Assembly (NCBI GenBank): GCA_950295325.1
Contig: OX485808.1
Location: 27,982,527-28,046,526, forward strand
From: Polytrichum commune
Taxonomy: Eukaryota > Streptophyta > Polytrichopsida > Polytrichales > Polytrichaceae
DNA: 64,000 nucleotides
Reading direction: 5' to 3'
Shown in pieces: positions 35,401 through 48,439 of this stretch (position 1 is its first letter; every line of letters starts with the position of its first letter). The notes below the pieces were generated by a model that saw only the letters and a program-made list of their open reading frames with translations, was not told the origin of the DNA and ran no database searches. Position numbers and translations under genes: made by a program.

Positions 35401-36479
35401 GCAACCCATAGGCTACATTTTTTAGTTGATTTGACACCGGAAGACATTAACTTCTATGACCCCAAGTTAGTCTCGTCTAGCTCACTTGAGATGAATGAAG
35501 CAACAAACCTATTGGAGGTCAGGTTTTTATGTTGGATAGTGAGAGGTGCTCTCATTTGTGATAATTCCTTCTCTCCCAAAGACAATATAGTGTAAGTAGG
35601 TCTCATAGGAAGGCTAGGAAACAACCACCCATCCTTATGTAAACATAATCATTCGCATGGGCATAGAATATGCATTTTTATGTTGCCCTTCTCTCTATTT
35701 CATATATCACGAGACGTGACAAATTACTCAACAACCTCATACCAAAAAGAAAAACATATGTCAAAACTATCAACTCCCTTAGTATATTTACGATGCTCCT
35801 CGTACAATAGTTTAGCATGGGCAACCACTCACATTGGCGGAACAACTATGTCAAAGTCTAAATTGACAAATACACTTTAAAATCTAACATGTAGTGTGAC
35901 TTGTGAAGAAAAATAAAATAAAAGAATAGAAAAAACTCGTAGTTGAAACATTCGAAAGTGAAATGACATGTACCACTAAACAAGTGACGTTGAAAGTAAC
36001 AATTTAGATTAAAATATAGATTTTTAATGGACATTCAATTTTGTTTTTGAAATAGTCACATAACACTTTGAAATTGAAATTGAACGTCAAAGGAAAATTG
36101 TCAAACATACAACCTATTTAGGAGGGTCAATGAAGAGTACATTTGTTTGACTACCCATAATGACATGACCGGCAACATGCTCTCTCTCTATATATATATA
36201 TACATATACATAGTAACGATCTTGATTTGGTGCTTGTGGACTCATACATTAAAGTACCTAAGTTACTAACTTACACTTTGCCGAGAATCATGCACTTTGA
36301 CCTAGGACATACAAGAGGAGTCCATGTACCCTCCATCCATGGTTAAGTTGAGACTTGACCACTCTTCAATAACAAAATGAGAACCGTGACATTGGACTCT
36401 TGAGCTATGGGACTTTGTTTATTTGCTTACCATGGCATTAGGTTTCAAGTAGTTAGGGTTTCCAATCTACCCTCTAAGG

Positions 36480-36545
36480 CATAGGAGAGAGTGAAGTTTT
36501 GCATACAAGCGTACCTCTTATTCATCCAACATATAAAGCCTTGAA
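36480..36545 (+). repeat. Dispersed repeat copy (shared with 8.51 and 35.33 kb)
   Basis: GAGAGAGTGAAGTTTTGCATACAAGCGTACCTC...ATTCATCCAACATATAAAG. This is the most diverged of the three copies. Confidence 0.5.
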
Positions 36546-36869
36546 AGAGCATGCATCCTGGAAGTTCCCTTTTTTTGATCGATTTGAATCATTTCAAGTT
36601 TCAAATCCAAAGTTTGGATTGTGCCAAAAAATAACAAAATCAAAAATCTAGAGTTAGGATGAAAAAGTTATAAAAAGGTAAAAAAGTCATTTTTTTCTCT
36701 TCTCATTAAGTGATCACATAAGTCTTCCAATTGTGTTGGTTATGAACCTAATATGACTAGCAACAATATGAACACACAGAGAAGAGGCAACCATAACCGA
36801 TCACTTATGATATTTTCCACTAGATCTGGAGAAAGAATAAGGCATTGCAAAATTTATCCTTGTAGAAAG

Positions 36870-37140
36870 ATATAAATAAAGAGAATCACAAATTTTTTGA
36901 TCATTTTATTCCTCAAATTGGAATTACTCTGAATTTTTGAAGCCAAAAGTTGGCCTGCACAAAGAACCAATGTCTCAAGTCTGCCATAACCGCTCATCTT
37001 AACTACACATTCCTCCTCGTTTTAACACTCAAAACCACGCCCCGTGTCATGCCACTGTTGATAATGGCCTAGTTGAAATTCATACCTAGCCTTATTGAAA
37101 TTTCATCCTAGCCTGATCGAAATTCAATCCCAACTTTTTG
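36870..37140 (+). repeat. Dispersed repeat copy (shared with 29.60 kb)
   Basis: Same landmarks as 29601-29830, ending in GTGTCATGCCACTGTTGAT. Three CCTAG..GAAATTCA phrases follow at about 37065-37135 as a short tandem repeat. Confidence 0.75.
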
Positions 37141-37186
37141 AAATTCCAGTACCCTATATATTGCCAATGGGATACCCTAATCGGGA

Positions 37187-37934
37187 ATGGACGCCTCTAC
37201 TATGAGTGTAATCCCATGGCCTTCTCTTGACCTACCGTTGGATATTACCTTTATCAATCATCCCTACACACCATTTTTGATCTTCCAAAATGTGTGTTTC
37301 TTCATTGGGAACGGGCCCTCCCCTCGTGCTCTTTTCCGGACCACCATTCGTGTAGTAGTTGTTATCATGGGCATGCGGACAAACGGACTTGTTCCTCGAC
37401 ACCAAGAGCTTTTTGTGGGCTCCATTCATATGATTGGAATTTTCATCACCTATGTAGGCTAGGGTATCCTCTCGCAAAGCATAAAGTTAAGGGGCCCAAA
37501 AAGTCTCGCCTCAATCGCCGCTACTTGACCCCTCCGACTACGTGGCCACAAAATCAAAGCTTGGAATCGGCTAAGTGGTGGAGTTGACCATTGAAATTTG
37601 ATTCATGAAGTTTTCATTTTCAATTTTTTTTTAAATTTAAAGTTTGTTTACTCTCTTGTTGTTTTATGGTTGCACTCGGTCCTCGATGCCCAAGTTATAT
37701 CGACGAATCTTTGCGTGTGTACGTGGGACTTTTACCATTGTCTCTTTATGTTTCGACGAGCTTTCATGTTGTCATTTATCACACACAATCAAATGCCTTT
37801 TCAAGTTGATACCCACAACTTTTGGGTATATACCTAGGTATGTATCCTTCATTTGTGCGGATGAATGTTCAATCCCCATGGATGAACGTAATAATGACAC
37901 ACAACTTGATGTTGTGAAAACTACTCAAGGTTGT
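37187..37934 (+). other. Open but unrecognised stretch beside a SINE insertion
   Basis: Plus-strand open frames of 91, 97 and 116 codons (37187-37462, 37294-37587, 37644-37994) overlap in different frames. The last one runs into the SINE at 37950, so its end is not native. The pre-insertion sequence may have been a gene or transposon fragment. I recognise no family and cannot join the frames. Confidence 0.3.
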
Positions 37935-37949
37935 GAATGGTCAATTCCT

Positions 37950-38075
37950 CCCGGCTGTGAAATCTCTTCTCTACTTGACGGAAAAACTTGCTAGGTGGTC
38001 AACTGCCTCCTGTGCTTTGGCGTTGGCATGTCGGCCTTCTGTCTCAAGAAAGAAAAAAGAAAAAAAGAAAAAAAA
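37950..38075 (+). mobile_element. 5'-truncated SINE with 15-bp target-site duplications
   Basis: It begins at CCCGGCTGTGAAATCTC, i.e. just after the B-box region of the fuller copy on the minus strand at 14849-15048, and shares its body (CTCTACTTGACGGAAAAACTTG ... GTCGGCCTTCTGTCTCA). It ends in an A-rich tail broken by G. GAATGGTCAATTCCT (37935-37949) and GAATGATCAATTCCT (38076-38090) differ at one base and are the target-site duplication. Truncation at the 5' end plus an A tail indicates target-primed reverse transcription driven by a LINE. Confidence 0.95.
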
Positions 38076-38090
38076 GAATGATCAATTCCT

Positions 38091-41000
38091 TGATACCACA
38101 CTTGCGAATACACCTTCCAACCACCGCCAACCATATGGACATTATCTTAAAGTTATTCCCAACGAGATTTATTTATGAGAAAGATGGTTTTAGAAGTCAT
38201 TAAGCCTTTCATCTTAGACCAACTTACATTATTCAAATCACTTACACACACGTACATGCCTTGGACCATTACATGATGTCTTATAAACTACCAAACAAAC
38301 CAACCTATATTATTAATTTGATGACCCATGTAAGACGTGTGTTAAGACATCATTTTGTGCATGTTTTGCAACTTGAAACTCCATGTAGAAGACTCGGTGA
38401 TATGATAACGAGTTTTCACTCACTTTGGACGAGCTCTAAGCTTCATTCTCGTAAGTGTGAAATTTCAAATCTTGTTGAAGGGTTCGATCTTGAAGTGGTT
38501 GAAGTTGGTGTGTACATGGATTGGGAGACTTTGGATGTTAATAGGATCTGAGGTTTCTTGTTCTCTATAAAAACATACATTAAGTATATTGTTGGACTGA
38601 AGATTTACGGCAGGCATGTAAAGGGTCTTGTGACAAGAAAAGAAGAGAAAAACCAACGTCGGGCAATCTGACGTGAATTTGAGCCTGTTGGCCCTATCTT
38701 GCTTCGAAATCCCCTTGGTGCAGGGTGGGATGTACTACCTACCTTGCGGTGGGTGGGCTCTTGTTTGTAGAAATAATAATGTTGATATCCGTTTAATATG
38801 TGGGGGGATTACTGGTTTTTGTTTATTCTCTAGTTTTCTCTTATTATGTACTAGGTGTGTGAGATATTTGGTGGCTATTTGGTGGATGGTTTTCATTAAA
38901 AAAAATCCTTAGTGATGTGGAGATATGTAGGTTCTCAAGTAGACAATGTGTGTTATAGGGTTGTGATTGATGCATGCATCCACAACAATGGCTTGTCAAT
39001 GTTGATTCAGGGTTAATCTAGTATACAAAGAATATGAGTTGACAATGGTTTTCCAATGTTTCACATTTTGTCTTACCACAAAGTCATGGCCTTTCGTTTT
39101 CAAGCACTTCCACTTTAAAGTCTCACATGTTTCAAGTAAGTTCAAATCTATACACAATGGAAGTGGTGGTGGTGGTGGTGGTGGTGGTGAGGTTGTCGCC
39201 CCAACATTCTTGTCCAAAAAACATAAAAGGTGCAAAGAAAAATGACCACATGCCCAATGAATAGGGACATCTAGCCACTGCATTGATTATCCCAACGAGT
39301 GTGTATTGCTAGTCAGAGTCATGGAGTGCTTTAATTACTTTATGAGATTGTGATAGTTTACCAAGCAAAGTCATTTATGTCCAAACAACCATTTGAAATT
39401 TTCAATTGGAAAAATTAAAGTCTTTAGTAAGACGTTATTGCTCTACATAACTCCAAATAGTAGCACACACTAATTGGGACAATTAGTGTAGTTACATATG
39501 AACTAGTTGAGTTTGAGAAATAACCAGTTGAAGTTCAAGACTTCAAAAAAAACCACCGATCGTTTTAGAGGAACCTATAAAGTATATCCCACATTAATGA
39601 AGGAAAACCAAATTATGTCAACATGTAACCATTTGAACTTGGAAACACTAGGATCTCGATTGATTCTGCCTCAAATCTCCTTGAAAATTGCATGTGCCAA
39701 ATGTCCTTGCAAAAACAAACACGTGACAAAAGAAAGAGGAAACAATTATGGAAAGGTGGGGGACGACAAGTGCAAGAGGTGGGTATGGAGCAAGGTGACA
39801 ACATGGGATGGGCAATAGGACAAAGTAGGACAATTTCATTTCATAATGCCCCCCCCCCCCGGTTAAAGGGCTCCATGGGACATGATGGTGGGTCATGGGC
39901 GCCTATGAACATGGGCATGGACATAAATGCATATTGCATCTAAGCACATGGATGGGAGGCATATAACACACATGCATTTGATAGCATAGGTGTATGGAGT
40001 TGGGTTCATTTGGGATATTAAATTCACATGCACGTGTCCAAGCCAATGTTCTACAATTAGCAAGTTCTTCGTCGTTTGCTACATGTTTTAAATCGACGTC
40101 AAAATTAATCCTCAAAACTTGAAAATGTGTAATTGCAATAGTATGTAAATACTATATCATCTTAATGAATTTGGATCATTTGGCATGGTGAGTGTCACCA
40201 TGTCAATAACAACCCATATCAGCCTACTTCTCAGTCAATTAAGACCCGAACATCAAATTATAGGATTGGTACACTCCCATCAATTAAAGAGATGTTGCTA
40301 AAAACCACAAAAACACTTTAAAATAGTAAACCATTGATTCAACATTCATCCAAAAATGCATAGAGCATGTGTCTTTCAAACCCACAAACCCCAAAGCTTT
40401 TGTATACATTGTCTTTCTATGACCAAACCTTACTTGCAATGGTACTAGGAATAGGGGTTGTCATTCATGTTGGACATTCCAAGCAACAACGGTGTTGTGA
40501 AAGGTCGCGACCATGATGTTGATGTTGATTTTGTGGTGATGATAAAGTCGTTTGTGAGTAAAGTCTCAAATGGGTTGCGGGTTCTTTGTTGGCTTATAAT
40601 TTGACCAATGTTGGTTTAGTCTAGGTCTTCTTTGGTTTCTTTGGTTTCTTTGTTTGGTCATGAAAATGACAAGAAGATATGTGTGATGAAGAGAATGACA
40701 ACCATGTTATGACTTCCAACCATTTGAAAACTTAATCAAATTTTGGATGTAATTGCCACCTAGAGGGCACCTTCGCAAATTGGTTAGAAAATTGATTCAA
40801 TATATACTTGGAACCTTGAGATTCCAAGGCCATGGGTGGCTAAGAACCTCGTTTTGTTGTCAAACCACCACCACAAAAAGGTACAATATCTTCAACTCTT
40901 CCACATATAATGTCATGAAGAGGAAAAACTTGAGCTTTCAAAAGGTATGGTGTTGGTCCTACGCCAATGCAACCTATTTAGACAGGGAAATAACATGTGA

Positions 41001-41670
41001 GGGCATTGAAGCATTTGTAAGAGTATAAGACACTCATATTAGCACAACAAAAACATTCATGTGTCACATTCGCCTAAGCAAATGTGATCCATTTTCATTG
41101 TTATCCCCTTGCACCTTGGACCAAACCTCAATGCAACACACATTACGTTGATTTTGTTAGAGTGAAGTGCTACACAAAGGTCAATAACATATGCAATCAC
41201 CTCTTCCATTGAGGTCATGTCCAAACACATTAGAAAACTATGTGTGATAAAAGTTTGCTGCTCTTGTATAACATTCTATAAATTACTTGAAATAAACCAT
41301 GAAATTCTTATTGGTTAAAAATCATCGACACCATATTTTGTATATCGTTTTGATTTTTTTGTAGTGATTTTTTTGGTTGAAATTGATGTCATTCTAGTTA
41401 GAAACAATGTATTGTATACAAAGAAGAGATCATTGAATTTGGTTACTTATTTTTCTATGTATTAGATATATCTATACATCCTTTCTACTACTTTTGACAC
41501 AAACACAAGCCATAACCCTTGTACCTCATATACAAACCTCTTTTGTGCCTTGTACTTTGCTCAACCTTGAGCTCGCTAGTAGCATGTGCTCAAAAACCAA
41601 ATTGTATTGTGTATCGTCACGTGTCATCCTAGCTCATTGCACCTAAGCATATAAATCAATATTTGGCAAC
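38091..41670. other. Gene-free stretch
   Basis: The open frames (for example 38261-38551 and 40753-41028 on the plus strand, and 103 codons at 39507-39818) have no domain I recognise. It contains a (GGT)n run and a 12-base C run at 39849-39860. Nothing supports a gene. Confidence 0.45.
39164..39189. repeat. (GGT)n microsatellite
   Basis: About nine GGT units, which give a poly-Gly or poly-Pro stretch in incidental open frames on either strand. Confidence 0.95.
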
Positions 41671-41679
41671 CTTATGTCC

Positions 41680-42240
41680 ATTCCACCTCATTGCACTCAT
41701 GCACATACATTAATATACCGGGTTAATCCAACCCATGCAACCATTTGCCCTCATGTCCATATGCCCATGCCCACATGCACCCATCATATGCATGCATGCT
41801 CATGCCCATGTTCACAAACCTCTCATAACCTGCCACCGTCGAGGTTGGATATGGATTGTGTAGTCGGTCTTGTTTTGGTTCCACTGTGCATACATTATAT
41901 AATTTCTTCCAAAGCAAGATCAAGAATTTATTTTCCATATATGGGAAACATCCTTCCCATAACAAAAACTCTTCTAATTTACGTCCTTGATCCCTCCCAC
42001 AATGCTCCGCCCCAATATGTTTATTATTATAAATATAGAGCATGATATCACCCAAGTTAGTATACATATGACATTGTCATATGCACCAAATGCAATGAGG
42101 CATAACGTGCACTCATGTGTTAGGATACCTTTTAAATAATTGCATTCAAATTTGGACACTCTTATCGTAATGAAAACATCAAGTAGAAGATCTACTGCAA
42201 CCGATTAAAACCACAAATGAATGAACCAACCACTTAGCAT
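41680..42240 (+). mobile_element. Possible LINE 3' tail fragment
   Basis: Plus-strand frames resemble the sequence that follows the zinc knuckle in plant LINE ORF2 tails: a Cys/Pro/His-rich stretch at about 41740-41830, then IAFKFGHSYRNENIK and KPQMNEPTT at about 42140-42230. The match is weak and rests on memory of the family. It could be chance in low-complexity CATGCC-rich DNA. Confidence 0.28.
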
Positions 42241-42630
42241 ACTCCACGCCTCTCACCCAATGCTTGATTCCCTCACGAACATAAGGGCTTTATATTTGGT
42301 TTAAAACTTATGCATGTGTGTCTCCACTTGATTGTAAGCAAGCCCAACATTTGAAAAGAAGATATAAAGTAAAGTTCGGAAGCGTGGGGTGGGGTGGGGT
42401 GGTGGATGAGTTGGTTATGTGGTGTTATGTGCCCGATTGGGTGGGCCGGCTGGGCAACCTCCGGAGACCGTGGGGGGAGATATAATCACATGTGACCTAA
42501 CTTCCAAGGCCCATGCCGGCCACATTGTCAACATGATGTTTGGCCCTTACCCTAGTGGACCTATTCTCGGCCAGTCAAGGCCAACCGCCCTAAAATGTGG
42601 GCGTTGAAAATAAACAACGATAACATCCAC

Positions 42631-42672
42631 CACACCAACACCAACACCAACACCAACACTACACTACACTAC
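42631..42672. repeat. (CACCAA)n / (ACACT)n tandem repeats
   Basis: About five CACCAA-type hexamers, followed by three ACACT pentamers. Confidence 0.9.
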
Positions 42673-44214
42673 AATATTAAGTCCTCGGAAAAGGACTTTG
42701 AAAAAAGTGTGCCATGTACTTGTGCGAGATCTTGGAGCTTGTGTTGGTGATGTACATTCACCGAGATTAATTTATTCGAGAGCATTGTTCCTCAACGACA
42801 CCACCGTGGCCCACCATAATTCTATTGCGAAGAATACCCGGGTAAGGAGAGGATTACATGGACGGCATGATCCTAATGATCCAAAAAGGGAGGGAGGATG
42901 ATGAAGTGGATAAGAAAACATGCGTCGTTGGGGGTCTTTTAACGTGTGTGTGGAGGTTGGGGGGGGGGGGGGGGGAGTCAAGTGTCGGTCGATTTCATAG
43001 CTTGTGTATTTGAGCTATGTCCTTGCAACAAACGGCAAGAAAATGAAGCACACTTGCAATTGCCTTGTGGTTGTGGCAACTCAAGGTTGCCATTGAGAAA
43101 CATCAACAACTTTGGTGAAGTATTGGCAGTCGTCTCTAATAAACTTTATGTGAAGGGTGGACTCTTCATTGAATCCTAAATGACACATGGGGTGACTCCC
43201 AAACAAGTCTCCCTCCATGTATACAAGAAAACTATTTAAAAAAACATAATGTTTAAATAGTAATGATATGCTAGATAATAGGCTCGTGTGTTTGTATCGA
43301 AGTATGTTTACTAAGGCCTCTCATCATTGGGGACAATAACCAAATGACTGTGGTGGATGACAACGTACTTTCTGGATGTAACTAGCACACTTGTTGTTAG
43401 TTTCTTTTCTTCTAAACCTTGGTACTTCTTTTTGCACATCTACCTCTACTTTGAAATACATAGGAGCCTTTTTATATGCATGCACTAGAGAGAAACAACA
43501 CCTCCTCCTTTTGTATACTATGTAGAATCACGTCATTAATAATACCCTTTTTTACACTAACATTAGTTCGAATGTGGTATAAGGAATCCATCAGGGGGGA
43601 TGTTTTTGCTAAGTCACACAATTTTATGTGTGACTTGAAATAAGCCGAGTGCAAGTAAATCAGACAATGACTCACCCAATTCTAACACGTTGATATCCAA
43701 AAGAAATCAACTATGTGTAGTTTCACTTCACAAATCACAAAACATCCCCCCTTAATATACTATATTACAATCCATTATAGTAAGATCGAATAAAAATTCC
43801 CTTTAATTTGGATTTGGAAATATTCATTTATTTCACCGAACCTCTATAGATGTTGACACAAACATAGGCTCTAGAAATTTTGGATGAGTGGTCTAAAATT
43901 TTAGCCCAAGTGCTTCGATTCAAGCTCCAAATCTCTACATAATTGCAACATCCATAGAATCTGATACACACACAATCTTCGCATATGTTGGCCACGTGCT
44001 ATAAAATTTCGCTCTACATTTCAAGTTTTTTTGCAGAATGCTAGCTAAAGATTCCGGCTCCATGCCATGAAGAAGTTGCAAAGTGCTATAATTTTTAGCA
44101 AACACGTAGTCTTTGCTATCAAATGCTTCAGATTTCAGTAAATGAATTGGCACTAGATAACGCAAATTGGCATTAAAATAGTTTGCAGGCACCAAAATGG
44201 TTTCATAGCATTGT

Positions 44215-44290
44215 TTGTTGCTATCAGTCAGTCCATTCTAATAATAACCATTGGCAGTGATTCACCCAAGTTTATCATGTTGAGCTTGCT
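44215..44290 (+). repeat. Dispersed repeat copy (shared with 31.56 kb)
   Basis: TCCATTCTAATAATA, then TTCACCCAAGTTTATCATGT and TTGAGCTTG, compared with TCCATTCTAATAATA, TTCACCCGAGTTTATCAAGT and TTGAATTTG at about 31585-31645. Confidence 0.65.
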
Positions 44291-45225
44291 TAGATAAGCG
44301 TTCATAAGGTGTCATTCTAGCACCTTACATAGCATATATTCAGCCCCACCCAACCCAATCGATCAGTTGAATGTTAATGTTATGTTCCATTCGCCCTGAG
44401 GTCAGTTGGGAATCATCACTTAACCTATAAAATCTTGTTAAAATGGTTTCATTCCAAAACAACATCCCGTGTACCATTTGTACGATTGAAAGCACAATTG
44501 TTTGAGGCATTTCAACGAAATGTTAACAAACTAACATTGAATTTCAACTATAGAAAATTCATGCATTTGCGGCAAATGACTCTGCATGACATGTTCAAAC
44601 AATAAAGTATGAACCCTAATATTTGTCAAAAAAATTGTGCACTTAACCGGGAATCGTACTCCATTGGGTGCATACTTAAGCGGGAGATTATTGTATAAGT
44701 GGAGACCCTCCGCAAGAAGTGTGAGGCAAAGGAATCTAGAGAGGGTTTTTTTTTGTCAAAAACAATGAGAGATTGGCCCTTGGAGGTACATGGGATGTTG
44801 TTTTGGAATGAAAGGTCTCGATTTGGGTCACGTGTATGTTTAAGGCTTATATGTCCACTTTCTTTTATTGACATGCTTATGTCAAACAAAAATAGGTAAA
44901 TGACATTCTTCATCATCATTATTAGCACTTTCACATTCCCATAATTGAGCCATAATTAAGGTGTCAACATCATGATTATTGTAGATGTATAACAATGTCT
45001 TCGTAACGTGATGTACCTTGGCGGTACTTTCGTTTAACTCTCTTATATATTGATTAATCCATGAAGAATGTTGACTAACGTATTTTGTTGTACTTAGCAT
45101 GTGAGTGTACAAGTAGTCAGATAACTCCCAAAGAAGAATAAATTCTTGAACTTGGGTTAGACAACCCAAGAACGGGTTGTAAACGAGGGCTATACAACAT
45201 GTGAATGAATTATGCACGTGACTCG

Positions 45226-45590
45226 GACAAGTCTTGATGAAAGATCTTCGCATTGGAGTTAGACAAGTCTTGATGAAAGATCTTTGCATTGGAGTTAGAC
45301 AAGTCCAATTGGGAGAGACCTCTGCTCATGTAAGGTCTTAGTGTTGGAGTTAGAAAAATCCAACTAGAATATATGTGAGTTAGACCTATTATGATGTAAG
45401 ATCTTAGTGTTGGAGTTAGAGACATCCAACTAAAATATATGGGAGTTAGACTTGTTTGGATGTAAGATCTTAGTGTTGAAGTTAGAGAAATCCAATTAGG
45501 ATATACGGGATTTAGACCTCTTATGCTGTAAGATCTTAGTGTTGGAGTTAGAGATATCCAACTAGGATACATGGGAGTCAAATGAACTCA
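45226..45590. repeat. 66-bp minisatellite with a 36-bp sub-array
   Basis: The anchor GATCTTAGTGTTGGAGTTAG recurs at exactly 66-base steps (GGTCTT 45334, GATCTT 45400, 45466, 45532). Upstream, two shorter units start at 45243 and 45279 (36 bases apart). Both periods are multiples of three, so the minus strand reads as one 123-codon frame of 22-residue repeats (SLTPTLRSY...) and 12-residue repeats (DLSNSNAKIFHQ). Each unit also has a short inverted pair (TTGGAGTT ... ATCCAA). Coding is possible but not supported by any flanking gene structure. Confidence 0.9.
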
Positions 45591-46394
45591 AATGGATGGA
45601 TGTATTAGTTTGAAGTAGACAACTCCAATTGGAATGATGTGGTTGAGCCAAAAGACAATATCTAAATAGTAGACTATGGTAGAGGATTTTCCTATATGGG
45701 ACTTAGAAAGTATAATCAATGTTATTACTATAAGAAGTAGTTTGGGAAAAAATAGAGGATTTTTTGGTCTCTATCATATGCTTGGTTGGTTTGAAATCAC
45801 GGATATTGCCCCCATATTTGTGTAATTGTCCACTTTTCTTGACATTAATATGCAATTTCACCAATGAAAGCCAAACTCTTAACTTGTTATGAATAAACAT
45901 AAAGAGATCTAGGCATCACTAGTTTACATGTGTAGGGGTCCACAAAGCATGTATTCTCTATTGATTATTGTTGTGTACACAAAGTAGAATTTCGATGATT
46001 AACATATTCATAAGAATACTGATGCATTTTATTTCACAATTTCTATTTGTCATTGTGTAATCTAAATATGAAATCACGTAGTCAAATTACTTGATGAATG
46101 TAAATGATTTCAAAAGCGTGTCCAGAAGTGAACATCATGATTTTAAGAAAGATATTTAGTTAATCAAAGTGAACTCGTAGTGTCCGAAAGCTCCACTAAA
46201 TTTTCCCCCAGTAACATGTACCATTTAAATGGTGGCAAAAGGTGGGTTGTCAACAATGCACAATCACCCATTGTCTTGACTGTATGTTTTGTTTTTTTTG
46301 TATTTGAAAACCCAACATCATGAATGATTTCAATTTCATGTTTAATCCCATAAATAATAACACTGTGATTTTCATTATTTTATTTTATTGTATA

Positions 46395-46730
46395 ATATTG
46401 TGTGAATAGGAAAAATATACCTAACAACTTCTTTTTGGAAATTGACACCAATAGAGGATTGAAGTCAATGCTTTCTATGGATATAACAATTTCACTCATA
46501 AAATTATTCACTTGCTGAGAGGTTGGCCATGAGCTTAATGAATAATCATAAATAATATGGTAAACCCGAATCCACTTTTCAAAGCATCGCAATAAAATAA
46601 ACTTTGCACACACACCCAAAAACACATTTTCTCTCTAAAAAAAAACCTCCAGCCATGCTCTTAGGGGGTAGTACCCCTGAGCTTGAGACGACTTGTAGTC
46701 TTGAATAACTTTAGGGGTTAATGTCGAGTG
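46395..46730 (+). repeat. Dispersed repeat copy (shared with 33.77-34.09 kb)
   Basis: It has the same landmarks and order as the copy at 33770-34090, ending in GTAGTCTTGAATAACTTTAGGGGTTAAT. Confidence 0.6.
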
Positions 46731-48439
46731 CAATTGATTTGACTACCAATTAGGAGACCACTTGCGCTCAATTGCCACAACATACTTGACACATGCTCTG
46801 CTAGTTTAACTTAACAATCTCATTGAGGTCTAACTCTCTTTCCAATGTGAACACCTCATCGTTGCCTATCTTTGGACAAAACCTAGTCAATCTACCATAC
46901 GTCAACTTAAAGACCTTGACCAAAAAATATCACCAAATGTTTGTTTTCCACGAGTGCTTTCTAGGGTGAACACCCATTACACTACTAAGGGTCCACTGCA
47001 CACCTGGTTAAGGCTCCGGTTAGAGTGAGTAACCACTTGTATTAGTTATATTATGCCCACATTGCCTGGATTAGAGAATTAGCTAACATATGAGATAGCT
47101 AACCTACATAAGAGCTAATCTATCTCACATCCACACCACCTAGTTATAATTAAGGTTTAAATAAAGTTCTCAAACTAGAAGTTATCTAACTTTTGGGATC
47201 TTGCTTTTGTGAAGAAACCTTAAGTTCATCCACACCCCTATTGCTAACTAACTTGTATAAACGAGTAGCCCAAGGTTTTTTTTTCTTGAATGCTTCCCTT
47301 TCATTTTCTCCATGCCTTCTTTGTTCCACTACAAGTGGACGGCATTAATTCCTACATCACCCTAAATTATTAACTATATTACAATAACAAAACTACAGTG
47401 CAGTGATAAACTAGTATAATTATCACTCTTCAATGTCCACATTTAGAAAATAACATTATTTAATCATATGATATATAATTATTATAGGTTAATCATAATA
47501 AAACACAAATGGTGTGGGCCACGCCATTATATTGTATCATAATTAGTGTCATGTTCAAAGCTTGGACAAGTTGAACAAAACTTTGACCGGTCAATCTTTG
47601 GTTTATTAGAAGGCAGGTATAATATGTAGATATAACATATTGATGAGCATAATTTAAGTAGTTTACTAACTATAAATAATAAATAAATGCTACAAATTGG
47701 CATGCAACCAATGAACATTTTTCGCTAGTTGAATGCAATGAAATCACAAATTCATTAACCAAATGCCTCTTCTAAAAAGATGTGATAAGTGAGGTTTTAT
47801 ATGAGATATTCTTGAAAATCTCACAAAACTTGGACCCTATAATGTCCTAAGTTTGGTACACAAGTTTGAGTGTATAATATATAGATAATTATCATCAATT
47901 CTCATATTTTGATACAATATAAAAGTGCAAGTGCTCGACACATAACTATTTAAGCTTGATTTATGAGAAACTTATTTACTTTGCGGCTAAAAAAAATTTC
48001 CATAGAAATGATTCGAACACATCAAACCGTATGTTGGTGAGTGTTAAAATGGTCTAAATACATTTGATCCGCATATTCGGTACTTTGTAGCCTTGCAACC
48101 TCCGTTTCAAAACACGTGAACAACGTGTGTTCCTATGTGAGAAAAAAGGGCTTGGGCATCTAGGGGTTAAGTTGGAACATGCAACGTCATTGAAACGTAT
48201 GGGTATATGGGATCCAATGAATCAAATATGAAGATAGAGAACAAAATCTTTACCACACAATTGTAACTTCCACGCCATTTGTTTGTTTGTATATTTGTTT
48301 TTGGATTTTCGGTTTTTTTTTGGGTTTCTAAGCCTTTTGCAATCATTAACTATGTGTCAAACTATTGAATATTTTCACTTTGACTTTCTAGGGACTCATA
48401 CATATTCTTGAAAAAAACTTGGTCGTTGACCCTGTCTCA

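Larger units (their letters stand above)
31501..37186. other. Gene-free AT-rich stretch with several dispersed repeats
   Basis: No gene recognised. It contains repeat copies at 31560-31640 (like 44215-44290), 33770-34090 (like 46395-46730), 34608-34720 (like 13520-13645), 35325-35400 and 36480-36545 (like 8505-8570), and 36870-37140 (like 29601-29830). A (TA)n(CA)n microsatellite lies at 32155-32194. Confidence 0.5.
42241..45225. other. Gene-free stretch with G-rich and CACCAA repeats
   Basis: It holds GGGGT repeats at about 42385-42405, (CACCAA)n, a 17-base G run at 42959-42975 and a dispersed repeat copy at 44215-44290. The open frames (42419-42607, 42698-42901, 42946-43179, minus 43935-44195) show no domain. 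Confidence 0.45.

Noticed and set aside
37644-37994. 116-codon plus-strand open frame
   Set aside because: It runs into the SINE insertion, so its C-terminal part is not native; no domain in the rest.
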